Of a stretch of 64,000 nucleotides of DNA, positions 44,171-55,700 are shown one piece after another; the stretch's first letter is position 1; every line of letters begins with the position of its first letter. The DNA lies in assembly GCA_030512295.1 (NCBI GenBank), contig JAULSR010000006.1, forward strand, positions 1,116,001-1,180,000. Direction: 5' to 3'. The stretch comes from Bombardia bombarda (Eukaryota; Ascomycota; Sordariomycetes; Sordariales; Lasiosphaeriaceae). The position numbers and the translations under genes are program-made. The notes below the pieces were generated by a model. The model made no database searches. It worked only from the letters and a program-made list of their open reading frames with translations, and was not told the origin of the DNA.

Positions 44171-46315
44171 ATGGGCGACCGCTCCCCCAGAATGTCGGAT
44201 CTCGACGACTCCTACTACGAACGCCACGAGTCCTACAGCTTTCCGAGGGACCCCGCCATGGAACGAATCACCGACAAGATCGCGGCCCTGCCCGAGGGCG
44301 CCAACTACTTCTCCCTCGAGTTCTTCCCCCCCAAGACCGCCATGGGCTTCTCCAACCTGCGGGACCGCCTCGACCGCATGTCGAGGGCCCTGCGGCCCCT
44401 CTTCGTCAACGTCACCTGGGGCGCCGGTGGCTCGACCGCCCAGAAGTCGCTGGAGCTGGCTGAGATATGCCAGAGAGAGCTGGGCCTCACCACATGTCTC
44501 CATCTGACCTGCACCAACATGAGCCGCCGCCTCATAGACAAGGCTTTGGAGGACGCCAAGGCCCTCGGCATCCGCAACATCCTCGCCCTGCGCGGCGACC
44601 CCCCCAGGAGAGCCGAATACCGCGACGCCAACGACCCCGACCCCAGCGAGGACGACGAGGACGAGTTTGTCTGGGCCGTCGACCTGGTGCGCTACATCCG
44701 CAAGAACCACGGCGACTACTTCTGTATCGGCGTGGCGGGATACCCCGAGGGCCACGCCGACGAGAGCCACCCCCTCGGCCAGAGCCTGGCGCACGACCTG
44801 CCCTACCTCGTCGACAAGACGCAGGCGGGCGCCGACTTCATCATGACGCAGCTCTTCTTCGACATCGCGGCCTACGAGGAATTCGAAAAGACGCTGCGCC
44901 AGCACCCTAGCGGCGCATTCAAGGACATCATCATCATCCCGGGCCTCATGCCCATCCAGAGCTACCAGATGATCAAGAGGACAACCAAGCTCAGCCACGC
45001 CAGGATCCCCGACGCCATGATGGCACGCCTCGACGCGGTCAAGGGCGACGACGAGAAGGTCAAGGCAGTAGGCGTCGACATCGTCAGCGAACTGGTCGAG
45101 CAAATCAAGGAGATCAAGAGCAGAACAGCCGTCACCGCCTCCGCCGGCCCCAAGGGCTTCCACTTCTACACGCTCAACCTCGAAAAAGCCGTCTCCTTCA
45201 TCGTCGAGCGCACCGACCTCATCCCCACCAGCACGCCCGACGAGCAACTCCTCCCCGACATCCCCAGCCTGCAAATCAACGGCGCCGCCGACTCCACCCC
45301 CGCCACACCGACCGGCCTCCGCCCGCTGCAAGACCTCTCGCGGCGCCAATCCTCCGTCGGCTCCGACCCGCGCAACCGCGTCATCGTGCTCGGCCGCCCG
45401 GCCTCGTACCCCGACTACGAGGCCACCGCGCTCGAGGCCAGCGTGCCCGCGGAGCCGGTCAACACGCGCGCCAACACGCTCGCCATCTCGGAGGGCGAGG
45501 GCGTGCTCGGGCGCGAGGCCACGTGGGACGACTTCCCCAACGGGCGGTGGGGCGACGCGCGCTCGCCCGCCTACGGGCAGATCGACGGCTACGGCGTCAG
45601 CCTGCACGTCACGGTCGCGCAGGCGCTGCAGCTGTGGGGCTCCCCCGAAGCGGGCGCCGACATCAACGACATCTTCATCCGCCACCTGCGCGGCCAGCTC
45701 GCCGCCATCCCCTGGAGCGAGGAGAGCTTCAACCCCGAGACCGACATGATCCGCGAGCAGCTCGTCGGCCTCAACTCGAAGGGCTGGTGGACGCTCGCGT
45801 CGCAGCCGGCGGTCAACGGCTTGCGCAGCAGCGACGCCACGTTTGGCTGGGGCCCGGCCAACGGGTTCGTCTTCCAGAAGGCGTTTGTCGAGTTTTTCGT
45901 CCCCGGCAGGGACTGGCGGGTGCTGGAGGAGAAGTTGAAGAAGGCCGAGATGAGCGATGTGGTTTGCTACTTCGCGACCAACATGGCGGGCGATTTTACG
46001 AGCAGCGACCTGGCGCATCCGGGACAGGTGGACGCGGCGGGCAAGGTCACGGCGCGGGAGGCGAGCACGAACGCGGTCACGTGGGGGGTGTTCCCGGGCA
46101 AGGAGATTGTGACGCCGACGATTATCGAGGAGGTCAGCTTCAGGGCGTGGAGCGAGGAGGCCTTTGGGATCTGGGGCGAGTGGGCCAAGGTTTATGAGAG
46201 GGGGAGCGTCAGCGAGGGGCTGCTGGAGGGGTTGAGGCGGGATTTGTGGCTGGTGAATGTGATACATCACGATTTCGTGGAGGGGGATGCGCTTTGGGAC
46301 TTGTTGAGGGGGTGA
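44171..46315 (+). CDS. Methylenetetrahydrofolate reductase (eukaryotic two-domain type)
   Basis: Reduces 5,10-methylene- to 5-methyltetrahydrofolate with FAD and NAD(P)H, supplying methyl groups for methionine synthesis in the cytosol. It is intron-less, 714 aa, with a clean frame. The N-terminal TIM barrel (about residues 30-330) contains YFSLEFFPPKT with catalytic Glu50. It also has FVNVTWGAGGST, TCLHLTCTNM, ILALRGDPP, GVAGYPEGH, GADFIMTQLFFD and IIPGLMPIQSYQ. A variable Pro/Ser linker (about 350-440) leads to the regulatory domain (about 450-714). Its motifs are WDDFPNGRWGDARSPAYG, GWWTLASQPAVNG and NAVTWGVFPGKEI, as in fungal Met12/Met13 and human MTHFR. In-frame ATGs at codons 8 and 30 are alternative starts, and the first ATG follows a C8 run. 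I cannot tell Met12 from Met13 orthology by eye. Antisense frames over this gene are GC-rich shadows. Confidence 0.95.
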   Translation: MGDRSPRMSDLDDSYYERHESYSFPRDPAMERITDKIAALPEGANYFSLEFFPPKTAMGFSNLRDRLDRMSRALRPLFVNVTWGAGGSTAQKSLELAEICQRELGLTTCLHLTCTNMSRRLIDKALEDAKALGIRNILALRGDPPRRAEYRDANDPDPSEDDEDEFVWAVDLVRYIRKNHGDYFCIGVAGYPEGHADESHPLGQSLAHDLPYLVDKTQAGADFIMTQLFFDIAAYEEFEKTLRQHPSGAFKDIIIIPGLMPIQSYQMIKRTTKLSHARIPDAMMARLDAVKGDDEKVKAVGVDIVSELVEQIKEIKSRTAVTASAGPKGFHFYTLNLEKAVSFIVERTDLIPTSTPDEQLLPDIPSLQINGAADSTPATPTGLRPLQDLSRRQSSVGSDPRNRVIVLGRPASYPDYEATALEASVPAEPVNTRANTLAISEGEGVLGREATWDDFPNGRWGDARSPAYGQIDGYGVSLHVTVAQALQLWGSPEAGADINDIFIRHLRGQLAAIPWSEESFNPETDMIREQLVGLNSKGWWTLASQPAVNGLRSSDATFGWGPANGFVFQKAFVEFFVPGRDWRVLEEKLKKAEMSDVVCYFATNMAGDFTSSDLAHPGQVDAAGKVTAREASTNAVTWGVFPGKEIVTPTIIEEVSFRAWSEEAFGIWGEWAKVYERGSVSEGLLEGLRRDLWLVNVIHHDFVEGDALWDLLRG

Positions 46316-48493
46316 TTTGGCGATGGGGGTGGGTTTGGTTTGGGTGCGGTGCTTTTATGGGGAGAATGTGGAGAAGGGTGTTTATATAGAGAGAGAGAAA
46401 TAAAAGGGGAGAGAAACTGACAAGCATTATTGGAACTTTTTTTTGATCTTTTAAGGGGAAAGAGGAAAGCCGCTGGCCGGTAGCCCGTGTTTGGTCTGTC
46501 AGTACGGGACTTGGGTTGGTAGGTCGGTAGGAAAGGTAAATAGATAAACAGATATGGCGGGTTTGATGATGAGAATGGAAAAAGCAGAATACACATCAGC
46601 GAGCGAGCTTGTTCATTTGGGGAATATACAGGCAGGCAAGCGACACGAGGCTGGGATGGCAAGCCATCTTTGTGGGTTTAAAGACACAACACTTACCTGA
46701 TCTTTTAAATCACCTAGGTTCGACGTGTCAAGAAGTCTGGTAGATAGGAGGGTCAGTGGTTACCGCGTTGTATTTGCGTTATAATGGCAGGGTTAATCAT
46801 TTGGAGTTTCGGGTGCTTGATGCTAAAGGTAGCAGATACACACAAACGGAGCGATTATTTGAGGCAGTAAACGACATACTTAATGTAAAGATATGCGTTT
46901 GTCTGTTCTTTGCGGTTGATCTCTTTTGTTTTGGTACGTACTCGATTCCTAAAGGAGGTGTAAGCGACCACAAAAGGGGCGTAAACAAGGCTCGGGTAGA
47001 ATGTCTGCGAAGAATCCATGCACATTGGCGGGGGTAGTGCTTGTAAACTAAAAATGGTTATGAATTAATGTAGCGATTGAGATATGCTTCATCCCCTCAA
47101 TAATTCACTTCGATTTTCTGTCACTGCCGACGGAAGACAGAACATTTCCCGATAGACTTATTAAAGAAACCCAGCATGTAGCGCAGGGAAATCGGCCCAT
47201 AGCATCATCAACATGATATACATCCACATGTTCAGCAAGGACCACGGGCATAGAGAACGGAAGAAATCACCGTGTTCAATAAGGTAAGTAGCGAAAGGCC
47301 ATTGTGTATAATACAAGCAAGAGAAATTCTACCCCTTCATACTCTCAGTGTATGGGTGTGCAAGTCCACCGCTAGGTTCTACTCTTACCCAAATGTCACG
47401 GTGCCAGATCCCAGCCAAGTATGTGATTCCCCCAGCTACCAAGTCATCGTCCCCTTCCATGCTCTCACCGTTTCACTCCCCAGCTCAGCTTGTGTATGTC
47501 GACAGACAGGCAGACAGTCTATCTTGGTTGTATTGTGCCGAACAATGGTCCGCCATCGTGACTGATGGTTATGAGTAAAAAGACCGGATAGACTAGCTGA
47601 CTAGATGAATTCTGCCAAACTCTCAGGAGAATTGAATGAGATAGACTTATTCGAGGACAGGGAAAAGATTCCGCTTCAATGCCCACAACTCAAATCCTAG
47701 CCAAACCAGGCCATCGAGACTCAAAAGAAGTACCGAGCCACAGCCCATTAAGAATGAGCAGGAGAGGATCCGATTTCGAGTGGCAGAAAGAGAAAGCAGG
47801 CGAAAATGTGTATATATAAAAGCAAAAGAAATACTTAAAGAAAAACCAAAGTAAGAGGTCTGAAGAGCACGAGGGTATCATCAACCATAGTATGAGAATC
47901 GCCTACGGCGCCACCGGGCCGGTATATAGCAAGAAGTGAAACCGAAACCGATTAGAAAATTCCAAGAGAAAATCAGAAGAAAAGAAAAGTGAAATGGTCC
48001 GACATCGTTGCCACTGCCACCAATGACAGAGATAGGATTGATTTCCTAGTCGTCTGTTCATTCAGATTGCTAGGCATCCAAACAGCCCAATAACCAGATG
48101 GATGTATCGCGTATGCACCGATAGATGGATGAAAGCAATGGCAATGGGAAAGAAACGCCCCAAGAATTGTCGGACTGGAAGGATCCTTGTTGGTCGTGGT
48201 ACTCATCCACAGGTCGTATTCAGCAGAGAATACGTTTCGCCGATTGATGGATGCTCGCTCGCTTGCCGGACAGAGGGTGGGGTACTTGGCCAAGTACCTC
48301 AGAAGCCAGACCGAAGTGCACCACTGGATCGCGCCATCTTAGGATTAAGGCAGATAGGTGCTAGGAGAATCAAGGAAGATAGGGTAGTCATTGGCGGCCA
48401 AAATCGAATAGACAGAGAGAGAAGGACAGGACCACTTGAAAGGACAGCCCGCAGGGTAGCGTTGGAGCAGCCATAGCAAAGCTGTGATCTTGT
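46316..48493. other. Convergent intergenic region
   Basis: About 2.2 kb between MTHFR (+) and the helix-turn-helix-like gene (-). Open frames stay under about 130 codons and carry no known motif. No RNA gene was recognised. Confidence 0.5.
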
Positions 48494-49971
48494 CTAAATT
48501 TCTCCCTCGTCATCGTAGCCATATTGGACGAACTGAGCGGCCGAGTAGTAACCGACCAAATCGTGGTTGCCATGATTGACATTATGATTTGCCTGGAAGG
48601 AAAATGCAGTCTGTTCGTACTGAGGCTGTTCGTACTGAGGCTGTTCGTACTGGGGCTGTTCGTACTGAGTCTGTTCGTACTGAGTCTGTTCGTAACGCTC
48701 GTCGTTCTCAGGGCCAGTAAGGTCGGTCACCTCCCCTTTAAGATGGAACCCTGTCTCGGCAACCGTTCCGGAGTTGGAGGCTGTGGCCGACGCTTCACTA
48801 GGCGTGGCCTCAGCGGTGGAAGAATTGCCAGCGACAGTGCCCGAACCGAAGATTGAAGAAGAAACGGTGCCGTTGCTGCCGCCATTCGCATGATGGGGCA
48901 GGATAGTGCCCTTGGGAGGCAGCACCATGTTCTTCATGGGAGTCATCCGCACCTTCTTGGCCTGCATGGTGGGAGAAGCGTCAAGCTCCTCGTAGTCGAT
49001 TGCCGGAGAATCGTCGTTAGTGGTCTCCTCTCTGTAGTTCATTGGCTTGTCGACCTTGCGGCGAGACTTTGATGGTGTCGGCGTGTCTTCCATGGCGGGC
49101 TTGCGGGTGCGCTTCTTGTTGGACGAAGGAGTCTTGGGCTCGCGGGGAGTCCTAGGGGCTTTGGCGAGGGCTTTGGCGGGCGAAGGGCCGCCTCCGCTAA
49201 CCTTTAAGCCGAAGGCCTCGACGGGGTCATTGCCGTTGTCGTAGGCAATCTTGAGGACTTCGGCTGATGACTTCACGCCGCGGAAATGGAACTGAAGTCC
49301 GTCGGGAGTGGACTCGCCGAAGTACTTGACGATATCTGTAAAGTGGTATAAGTCAGTCTAGGTGGTCATGAGGGTGTGGGTGGTGTGTAAATGATAGAGA
49401 GACACAAGAATGGGCAAATGAATTCGAAGCATGACTGGGAGAGCTCGAACCAACACCCGAGCCCAAATATCCTGGAAACTGCCATAACAATAAAAGCAGA
49501 CATGAATCAAACACGCCCCGCAACCGTACCATCTTTGCTCATCTCCACAACGTTCAGCTCCTCTGGGTCCACGCCCTGGCTGACCGCTATACGGATGATC
49601 TCTGCCTGCTGTCTCACCGGGCGGAACCGATGCTCAATCGCAGACACGGTCTGCGACTTTCCATAGTGCTGAGCGATGGCTGAGAAGAAGAACAAGAATC
49701 ATCAGCCTCTGCAGCCTGTAGTGATCCTCCTATTTCTCCTTCCCTCCGTGCGGAGGAAATGAAAATGAAGGAATGGGGAAAAGGGCAGATAAAAGCAAAC
49801 AGCCAAGCCTGGGTTCAGGAAAAAGCCAGACAGGGAGGGCTTGGGTGTGTTATAGTACATAGAGATTTTCATGTGTTCACCTTTATAGTTGAGACGCAAT
49901 TCAGGATGGGCGGCGACCACAGCGGCAAGGAGCCGAGCTTGGGACTCGTAGGTCTTGAAGTTGGCGGGCAT
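48494..49971 (-). CDS. Putative helix-turn-helix nuclear protein with YEQ repeat (360 aa)
   Basis: A three-exon gene on the minus strand: 49971-49881, 49679-49530 and 49335-48494. Its two introns of 201 and 194 nt are long for this window. The N-terminus reads MPANFKTYESQARLLAAVVA and AHPELRLNYKAIAQHYG. KSQTVSAIEHRFRPVRQQAE follows. These are helices spaced like a Myb/SANT or homeodomain-like helix-turn-helix found in many uncharacterised fungal proteins. That is an impression from pattern, not a database match. The middle is Lys/Arg/Pro-rich (SSNKKRTRKPAMEDTPTPSK, SRRKVDKP) and looks like a nuclear localisation or DNA-contact region. Residues about 295-323 are a pentapeptide array (YEQTQ, YEQPQ) encoded by a 15-bp minisatellite. 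The C-terminus is acidic. Function is unknown, and a nuclear role is inferred. Confidence 0.78.
48611..48694. repeat. 15-bp coding minisatellite
   Basis: Five full copies plus a partial copy of CTGTTCGTACTGAGG on the plus strand (starts at 48611, 48626, 48641, 48656, 48671 and 48686) encode tandem YEQPQ/YEQTQ in the nuclear protein. The 15-bp unit keeps the frame whatever the copy number. Confidence 0.95.
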
Positions 49972-51817
49972 TTTGTCTGTGATGCGATGCTGAAAGGTGA
50001 TGGTTCTCTGTGAATGGTCAAGTCAGCTGAGATCGACTATGGTGGTTGAAATAAAGGTCCTGTTTTCGTACTTTTGGGTCGAAAACGACGGGCTGGGGGT
50101 TGATATGATACGTGGTAGAAGCAAGAATGCTATCGACCACTTGGGGAAGAAGATTTCGTATCACCCTGCTCAGGAGATGGATGAGGAGTGAACGTAAATG
50201 GTGGAAAGGTGGGCGTGGAGGATTGAAAGGTGAACATGACAGATGAAAAGGTGAAATGTGATATAGAGGTATGGAAGATAAGAGTCTTCTGCTTATTCCC
50301 CCTCCGAAAAGAAAAACGGATCCGAGCTCAAAGGGAAGGTGCGAGAGGCAGATGAGAAGGAAGGAACGCGTGACGTTGTAGTAGTGCCTATCAGATTAAA
50401 ATCAGATTGCATGCATACCTGTGTTACTGGTACTAGCAGATGGGCTTAATGCTTGCAAAAAATGTTTCTTAATGACTTAAGAAACGAGGTTCTTTGAGTA
50501 TGACCTTCAGTGGTGGAGTCGATGCGGTATTGTTGTCCAGCAGCAATTATAACTATTCTTGTTAGTTTTTAAAAGTCTGGTCGAATCTTTCCGCCGCGGG
50601 GATTTGTCCAGTAAGGTACTTCGAAATGGGATGTGTTGGGAATGCCCAAAGTCATGTAGGACTCGAGGGTCAAGACGGAAAAAAGATCTGGACTCACTGA
50701 GAACATGCGATCAACTAGCTACTAGCGATCAACAAATTCCCACCTTGAGCAGGAGGTTATCACGAAAAACCAAGCACTCCTGGAGCATGTTAGTATCGTT
50801 GAGATGAGGAGGTCAAAGTAGGACCCAGCCAAGCCACAGTTGCAGAGGAAGATGAGATATTAACATCTAGAAAAGCCCAATCATGGTTGAGACAGAAGTA
50901 TTATTTAAATATGATGTCCCATTGGCTGTATTTTGATGAACAGGTGGAGCTTCACTTACTGGCCCGACTTGTTTGTCTACTTATAGTGGACCAATTCGAA
51001 TCGTCAGATTCGAATAACGGGTATCAAACTTGGTTGGTTGGATTGATTGATGCTCTCATAGACCGTGTAGAAAACCGTTGACCGAGCCGGGTACCTGGAT
51101 AAAAGAGTGAAAGGCTCCGCGTGGTAAACGTCGGGGCTAGCGTTGGCGTGGTCGCCACGGGTATGAGTTATTTCGATTGTTGGCTGCCTCAGCTCTCACG
51201 ATGAAATGACAGGAAAGATCGTGAGAGGAAGGAACGGCAAGCTCCGACGTTGGCACAGTCTGGAGCAAGCTTCAGTCTCCACGATCAGGTGAGGGAAAGT
51301 GCGACTTTGTTACTAGCGGACTTGCTCCATTTCCGTTTACATACCAGTTCACCATTGGCACGTTATCTTTTTATCCCAAAAGCTTTCCAGAAAATGAGTC
51401 GCACTATCCTACATACTACGGGCTCTTTGAGAATTTCAGCTCACAAAATTGGCTCTGTTTGTCTGACTGTTGTTTTGTGGCTGGGTGTCATTCACTAGCG
51501 GCCATTCACGACGTCGCACAGATTTTGGAGATCTGGCGAACTCGCCTCATACCCCTGTCTGTAACCCTGGCTCCCCAGGCAAGCCACCTCAGGCTCCAGG
51601 CTCCCAGGCGTGCTTTCGAAGGCACAATTCTTTATCTTTTATCTTGGGCCGGATCTATCCATAGATATTCCTGTCTGAGCGTGCCAGTACCTTGATGGCC
51701 AACATCAGCATCTGGCGCGTCGCATTAAACTTTTCTCAAGACTGGATGAAAAATTCCCTTGAACATCTGTTTTGACAAGCATACTTCCAGTTTACACATT
51801 ATTTTACTACATTTATT
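49972..51817. other. Intergenic region between two minus-strand genes
   Basis: Promoter of the helix-turn-helix-like gene near 49972-50400, then DNA with no recognisable gene. It holds two ATTCGAAT palindromes 14 bp apart (50994-51001 and 51008-51015). Confidence 0.5.
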
Positions 51818-52791
51818 TTATATGTGCTTTTCAGCAATTGGCGTTCTCCGCCCCGCGGGCAGTTCGCGGCCTGTTGCTAGGCGGCTACCGTGCGTATTCG
51901 CATAATCTGAGAGGGGATGCCCCTTGATATCTGCCTCGCCATTGCCGTACATTAGATACTGCACGCCCAAGAAGGCATCGCAGCCCGCCTGGAAGATGCC
52001 GCAGATCTTGAAGGCCAGCGGTATCTGTGTCTTCGATGTGAAAAACCAAAACATCTTCATGCCGTCGCCAAGCAGCCAGCTGGCTAGGACTGAGACCCTA
52101 AACCCCTTGCACGACTGCGACTTCGCGTTGGCCATGATCTGCGGCAGGGGCAGTGTTGCCTCAATCGAGAGGCCAACGTATCCTATGAGGGCCGAGTATC
52201 CTGGATAGACCGAGGGCATGGGCGCCAGCAAGAGTTCACACACTGTCAAGCCAATAAAGAGGATAAGCAGGAACTGCCAGTATCTGTGAAGCCATGTTAG
52301 TTTCCCATCCTTTCCGTAGGCATTCCCCAAGCCAGTATTCACGTACGGTTTGGGCGATCTCCACTGCCAAAAGTTGTACGGTCGCGGCCTCTCCATGAAG
52401 CCGTCCTGCGCCCGGGCAAACGGGACCGCGGCTTCACCCCCTTTTGAAGACGGAGATGGTCGGTGATCGAGCGCAACTTTTAAAAGAATCAACTGGATAA
52501 AGACCATGATAAAAGATTGTATAAGCAAGGCGGTGTCGAACTTTGCGCCCGGGTAGTAGAATATCCTGTATGTCCTGGCGTCAGCTCCTGTTCGTTCAGC
52601 AACCGGCAGAGCGCGGTGATAACCCACCTGAGCATTGAAGCCACGAGCATAATCAAAGGAATATCCAAAGAGAAACCGGCGCTCGACCTCGTCCGGTGCA
52701 TCGAATAGGCCTGGTCGGTGTACGAGAACAGCGGCGACAAGATGAGAAACACCGGGGCAAGGTAGCCCGCAAAAGAGGTTAACCAACGCAT
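51818..52791 (-). CDS. ANY1: PQ-loop membrane protein (ANY1/SLC66A2-PQLC1 type)
   Basis: A multi-span membrane protein of the PQ-loop family. Yeast Any1/Cfs1 of this type acts in endosomal/Golgi phospholipid asymmetry together with flippases. Exons on the minus strand are 52791-52628, 52565-52347 and 52283-51818, giving 282 aa. The introns are 62 nt (GTGGGT donor) and 63 nt (GTACGT, CTAAC, CACAG). The second keeps the frame if unspliced but inserts a hydrophilic stretch, so I treat it as spliced. The two PQ-loop regions are LAPVFLILSPLFSYTDQAYS near the N-terminus, with a degenerate PQ position, and GLSIEATLPLPQIMANAKSQ with SCKGFRVSVLASWLLGDGMK, a canonical PQ. Further spans are ALLIQSFIMVFIQLILLKVA and FLLILFIGLTVCELLLAP. 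The C-terminal tail is short and hydrophilic. The gene faces away from the 11-kb gene-poor tail. Confidence 0.85.
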
Positions 52792-55700
52792 CGTGGCGAC
52801 CGCGTCGAGGCGCGCAAAGTTCGTCTTCGAGGAAGAGGTAGGGCGATGAATTCGAGGTCGTGTCTATCGAATCGTGTTCAAATCGGAGGATGGACAAGTC
52901 GCCGCAAGAGCGAAACCGTAGGTGGTACCAAAAGGGAGAAACTAATCAGATCAGAAACAACAATGGCAGTTTCTGTGATACAACAGCCATCCGTGAGATC
53001 ACTGCCCTCTACCAATGCCTGTACATCGAAAACAGGCACAGAATGCAGAAGCGCAGAATTGCATCGGCAGTAAATAGAAAGGTGGAATCCCCAATTAGCG
53101 CCGCCAAGGTTCCGATGGGCAGCTGGGAGGAACCCGAACGGAAGGCCGGCAAGGTTCAAATGCCGGAAACTGGAACCAACGCGATTTTTTTTTCCCTTTA
53201 TTTAGCGAGATCCTGTGGCAGATCCCATGGAGATGGACACGGGACGATTCGCTGCCGCCAGAAGCATTGATTGGACCTGAATCTTGAATGGAGCCCTGGA
53301 ACACGGAGGGCCCAGCGCGCTGGACGCTCGTGCCAGCTAGCAAGTTCCCCCTGTTAAAGGGGCCAGGAGAAGCCCGCCGTCCGTGCCCGTTCCTGGCCTA
53401 CCTAGGCGGCTCCCGCCGAAGCCGCCATAGCCTCAACAACACTCACTCGAGGAAGTGACGACCATCAAAGTCACGGGTAATGATCAAACTTTCCACAACT
53501 CGTCGAATGTTTGAGAAAATTTTCTTCTCCAATCCTCAATTCATTCCGCTAGCACCAACTTCTCAATTTCAAGAATCGGTAACCTCTTGTATCACACCGG
53601 TAGATCTCTTGTTCAAATCCGTCAGGTCATTATGAATCATGGTCTCCCCCGTCTCCAATTGTCGCGAACTTGCCCATCCAGTATCCTTTAACTATGCGCC
53701 ACTCAGGCACCGTGAGTCATGAGTCCTGTCACTACTAGGCTACTTACACGGCTAATGTGTTGCTGATAATCTAACTGCAGGGCTTCTCTTGAACAAAAGA
53801 CGATTATCGTTTTGACACATCACATTCGCCCTGCTCCCTATCTTTTGCTCGCATGCCCTGCCTAACCTTTGGTCTGCTCAATGGAACATTTGCGGATGCA
53901 CCGTTATGAACACATTATTTCTGGAACTGGCGCTGGCTGAACCTATCTGAATTGGGTATCATGCTCCGCGGAAATTTGTTCCGCCTGGATTAAATGTTTG
54001 CAGTCCACAAGATTTGCCCAAGTGGGAAGACCTCTGGAAGGAGCCTCCTCAACATCGATCAACTCTGGAGAGTCCTTTCGAAGACCTATCGCCCATTTCT
54101 CAGGAGATAAATGGACATGAGATTGGGATTGACAGGCATAGGTTTCCCAAGGACGGAAATGTCAAGACTCTGTCTCCAAAGCGATCAGCTATGGCCTGAA
54201 TAAGTCACGCAGATGAACATTGGCTTGCTGATTTCATGGCCCGGTGCCGGATCTCCGAATACTTGTCATGGTGAGTTCCATTCCTCATCTCTAGTACAAC
54301 CTTCTGTGGGTTGGCTACTCGCTTGCGAGGTTAGTTGACACTGCTCTTGCCATAAAAAAGATATTGGAGTATGGCACCTCATCAACACGCTGTCATGATT
54401 CGTATCTCGGAGTCTGTCAGAACAAGTGCCTCAATGCTTTTATCCAACAGGAGCTCCTCTGCCAAGATTCTTATTGGATCTACCAGACCTGCATATTGAC
54501 GACCGAAACTGAATCCGATGGTTTCCTCAATTGCCTTGCCCTTGACACGAATAAACTGAGCTGCGGGCTATCTTTACCCTAGCTATGGACTGGCCTCGAT
54601 CATGCTACAACTCTCTCCGGATTTCGCTAATACACCGTGCCCTCAAAAAGAAAACGATCGACAGTGACGCCTGACCTTGTCTCTTAGCACAACGTCTTAA
54701 GTCTACAAAAAGGCGCTCCTGTTATACATTCCTACACCAACAATGCAGCTCTTTGCTGCTGTCACGCTGATAAGCCGCAGAGGTGGATAGAGTTCTTGGC
54801 CCCGGCGTCTCTATTGATGACATGCGGCGGATGTAGCTCTTCGCTTCAAAGCCAAGACAACGAGTGTTCATGAGATTCATGTCACTCGTCCAGTGTTACT
54901 AGCATCAATCATCCTGCTATTTTGTCTCGTGCAGCGGGACTTTGGAACTCTCGTGGGTGCCGAATACTGTCGGATGACACCGACAGTGTTGCCCAAGACC
55001 CCGTTTCTCACTTGGCAATACCTACGAACAAATTGTTCTGTTGGGCTTATGCTGGTTGGCGAAACTACGTATACAAGTCGAACTATTGTATGAAGAGAAA
55101 CTTCGTCTCCTACAAGCAGCAATGTCTCGAATTCTTGGAGCCTCATTCCCGTGCACGCTCAAAGAGCATGGGAGGCCGCTCGTCTTTTGATGAAGTTCAA
55201 GATTGCGATGCCCCTGGCAGCTCGTCGAAGCACGTAAATACAACGCGAAGCATCCGATTTTAACCTTTCACTCCGTGAAAAGTACGGGTCCCGGACCTGC
55301 CCTTCAGATCAGCGGCAGGTGGCTCCGAATTCCAAAGACAAGACCATTGACGAGACGGTCTTCTTCGGAGAGTCCATCCCAATATTCCAGTCTGTACAGT
55401 AATCGTGGTTGGGTGCAGATCCTTTATCTGGGACGCCACTGTTCCTTGGTGCGAAGGACAACCCGTGAGGACATATGTGAGAGCCAACCGTTTCCGATAG
55501 CTACCGCAACCCGAGGCTGAGCAAAACGTTCAGAGACTATTCTCTTCCTTGGCTAGATCTTAATACCATATCGCGCATGACCGGGCTTGGACAATGGACA
55601 TAGACTCCTGACAGATCAGAGGAGCGATGATCCCTGCTCGGAAGTACATTGTCCATACGACCTATTCGATTACATCTTATCACTCCTGGCGTCGCCTTGT

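Noticed and set aside
44078..46270. 730-codon open frame on the minus strand opposite MTHFR
   Set aside because: It mirrors the GC-rich third-position bias of the MTHFR gene, has no known motif and is rich in Arg/Val/Ala shadow residues.
53605..53630. B-box-like TGTTCAAATCC as part of a tRNA
   Set aside because: No A box at tRNA spacing and no acceptor-stem pairing.
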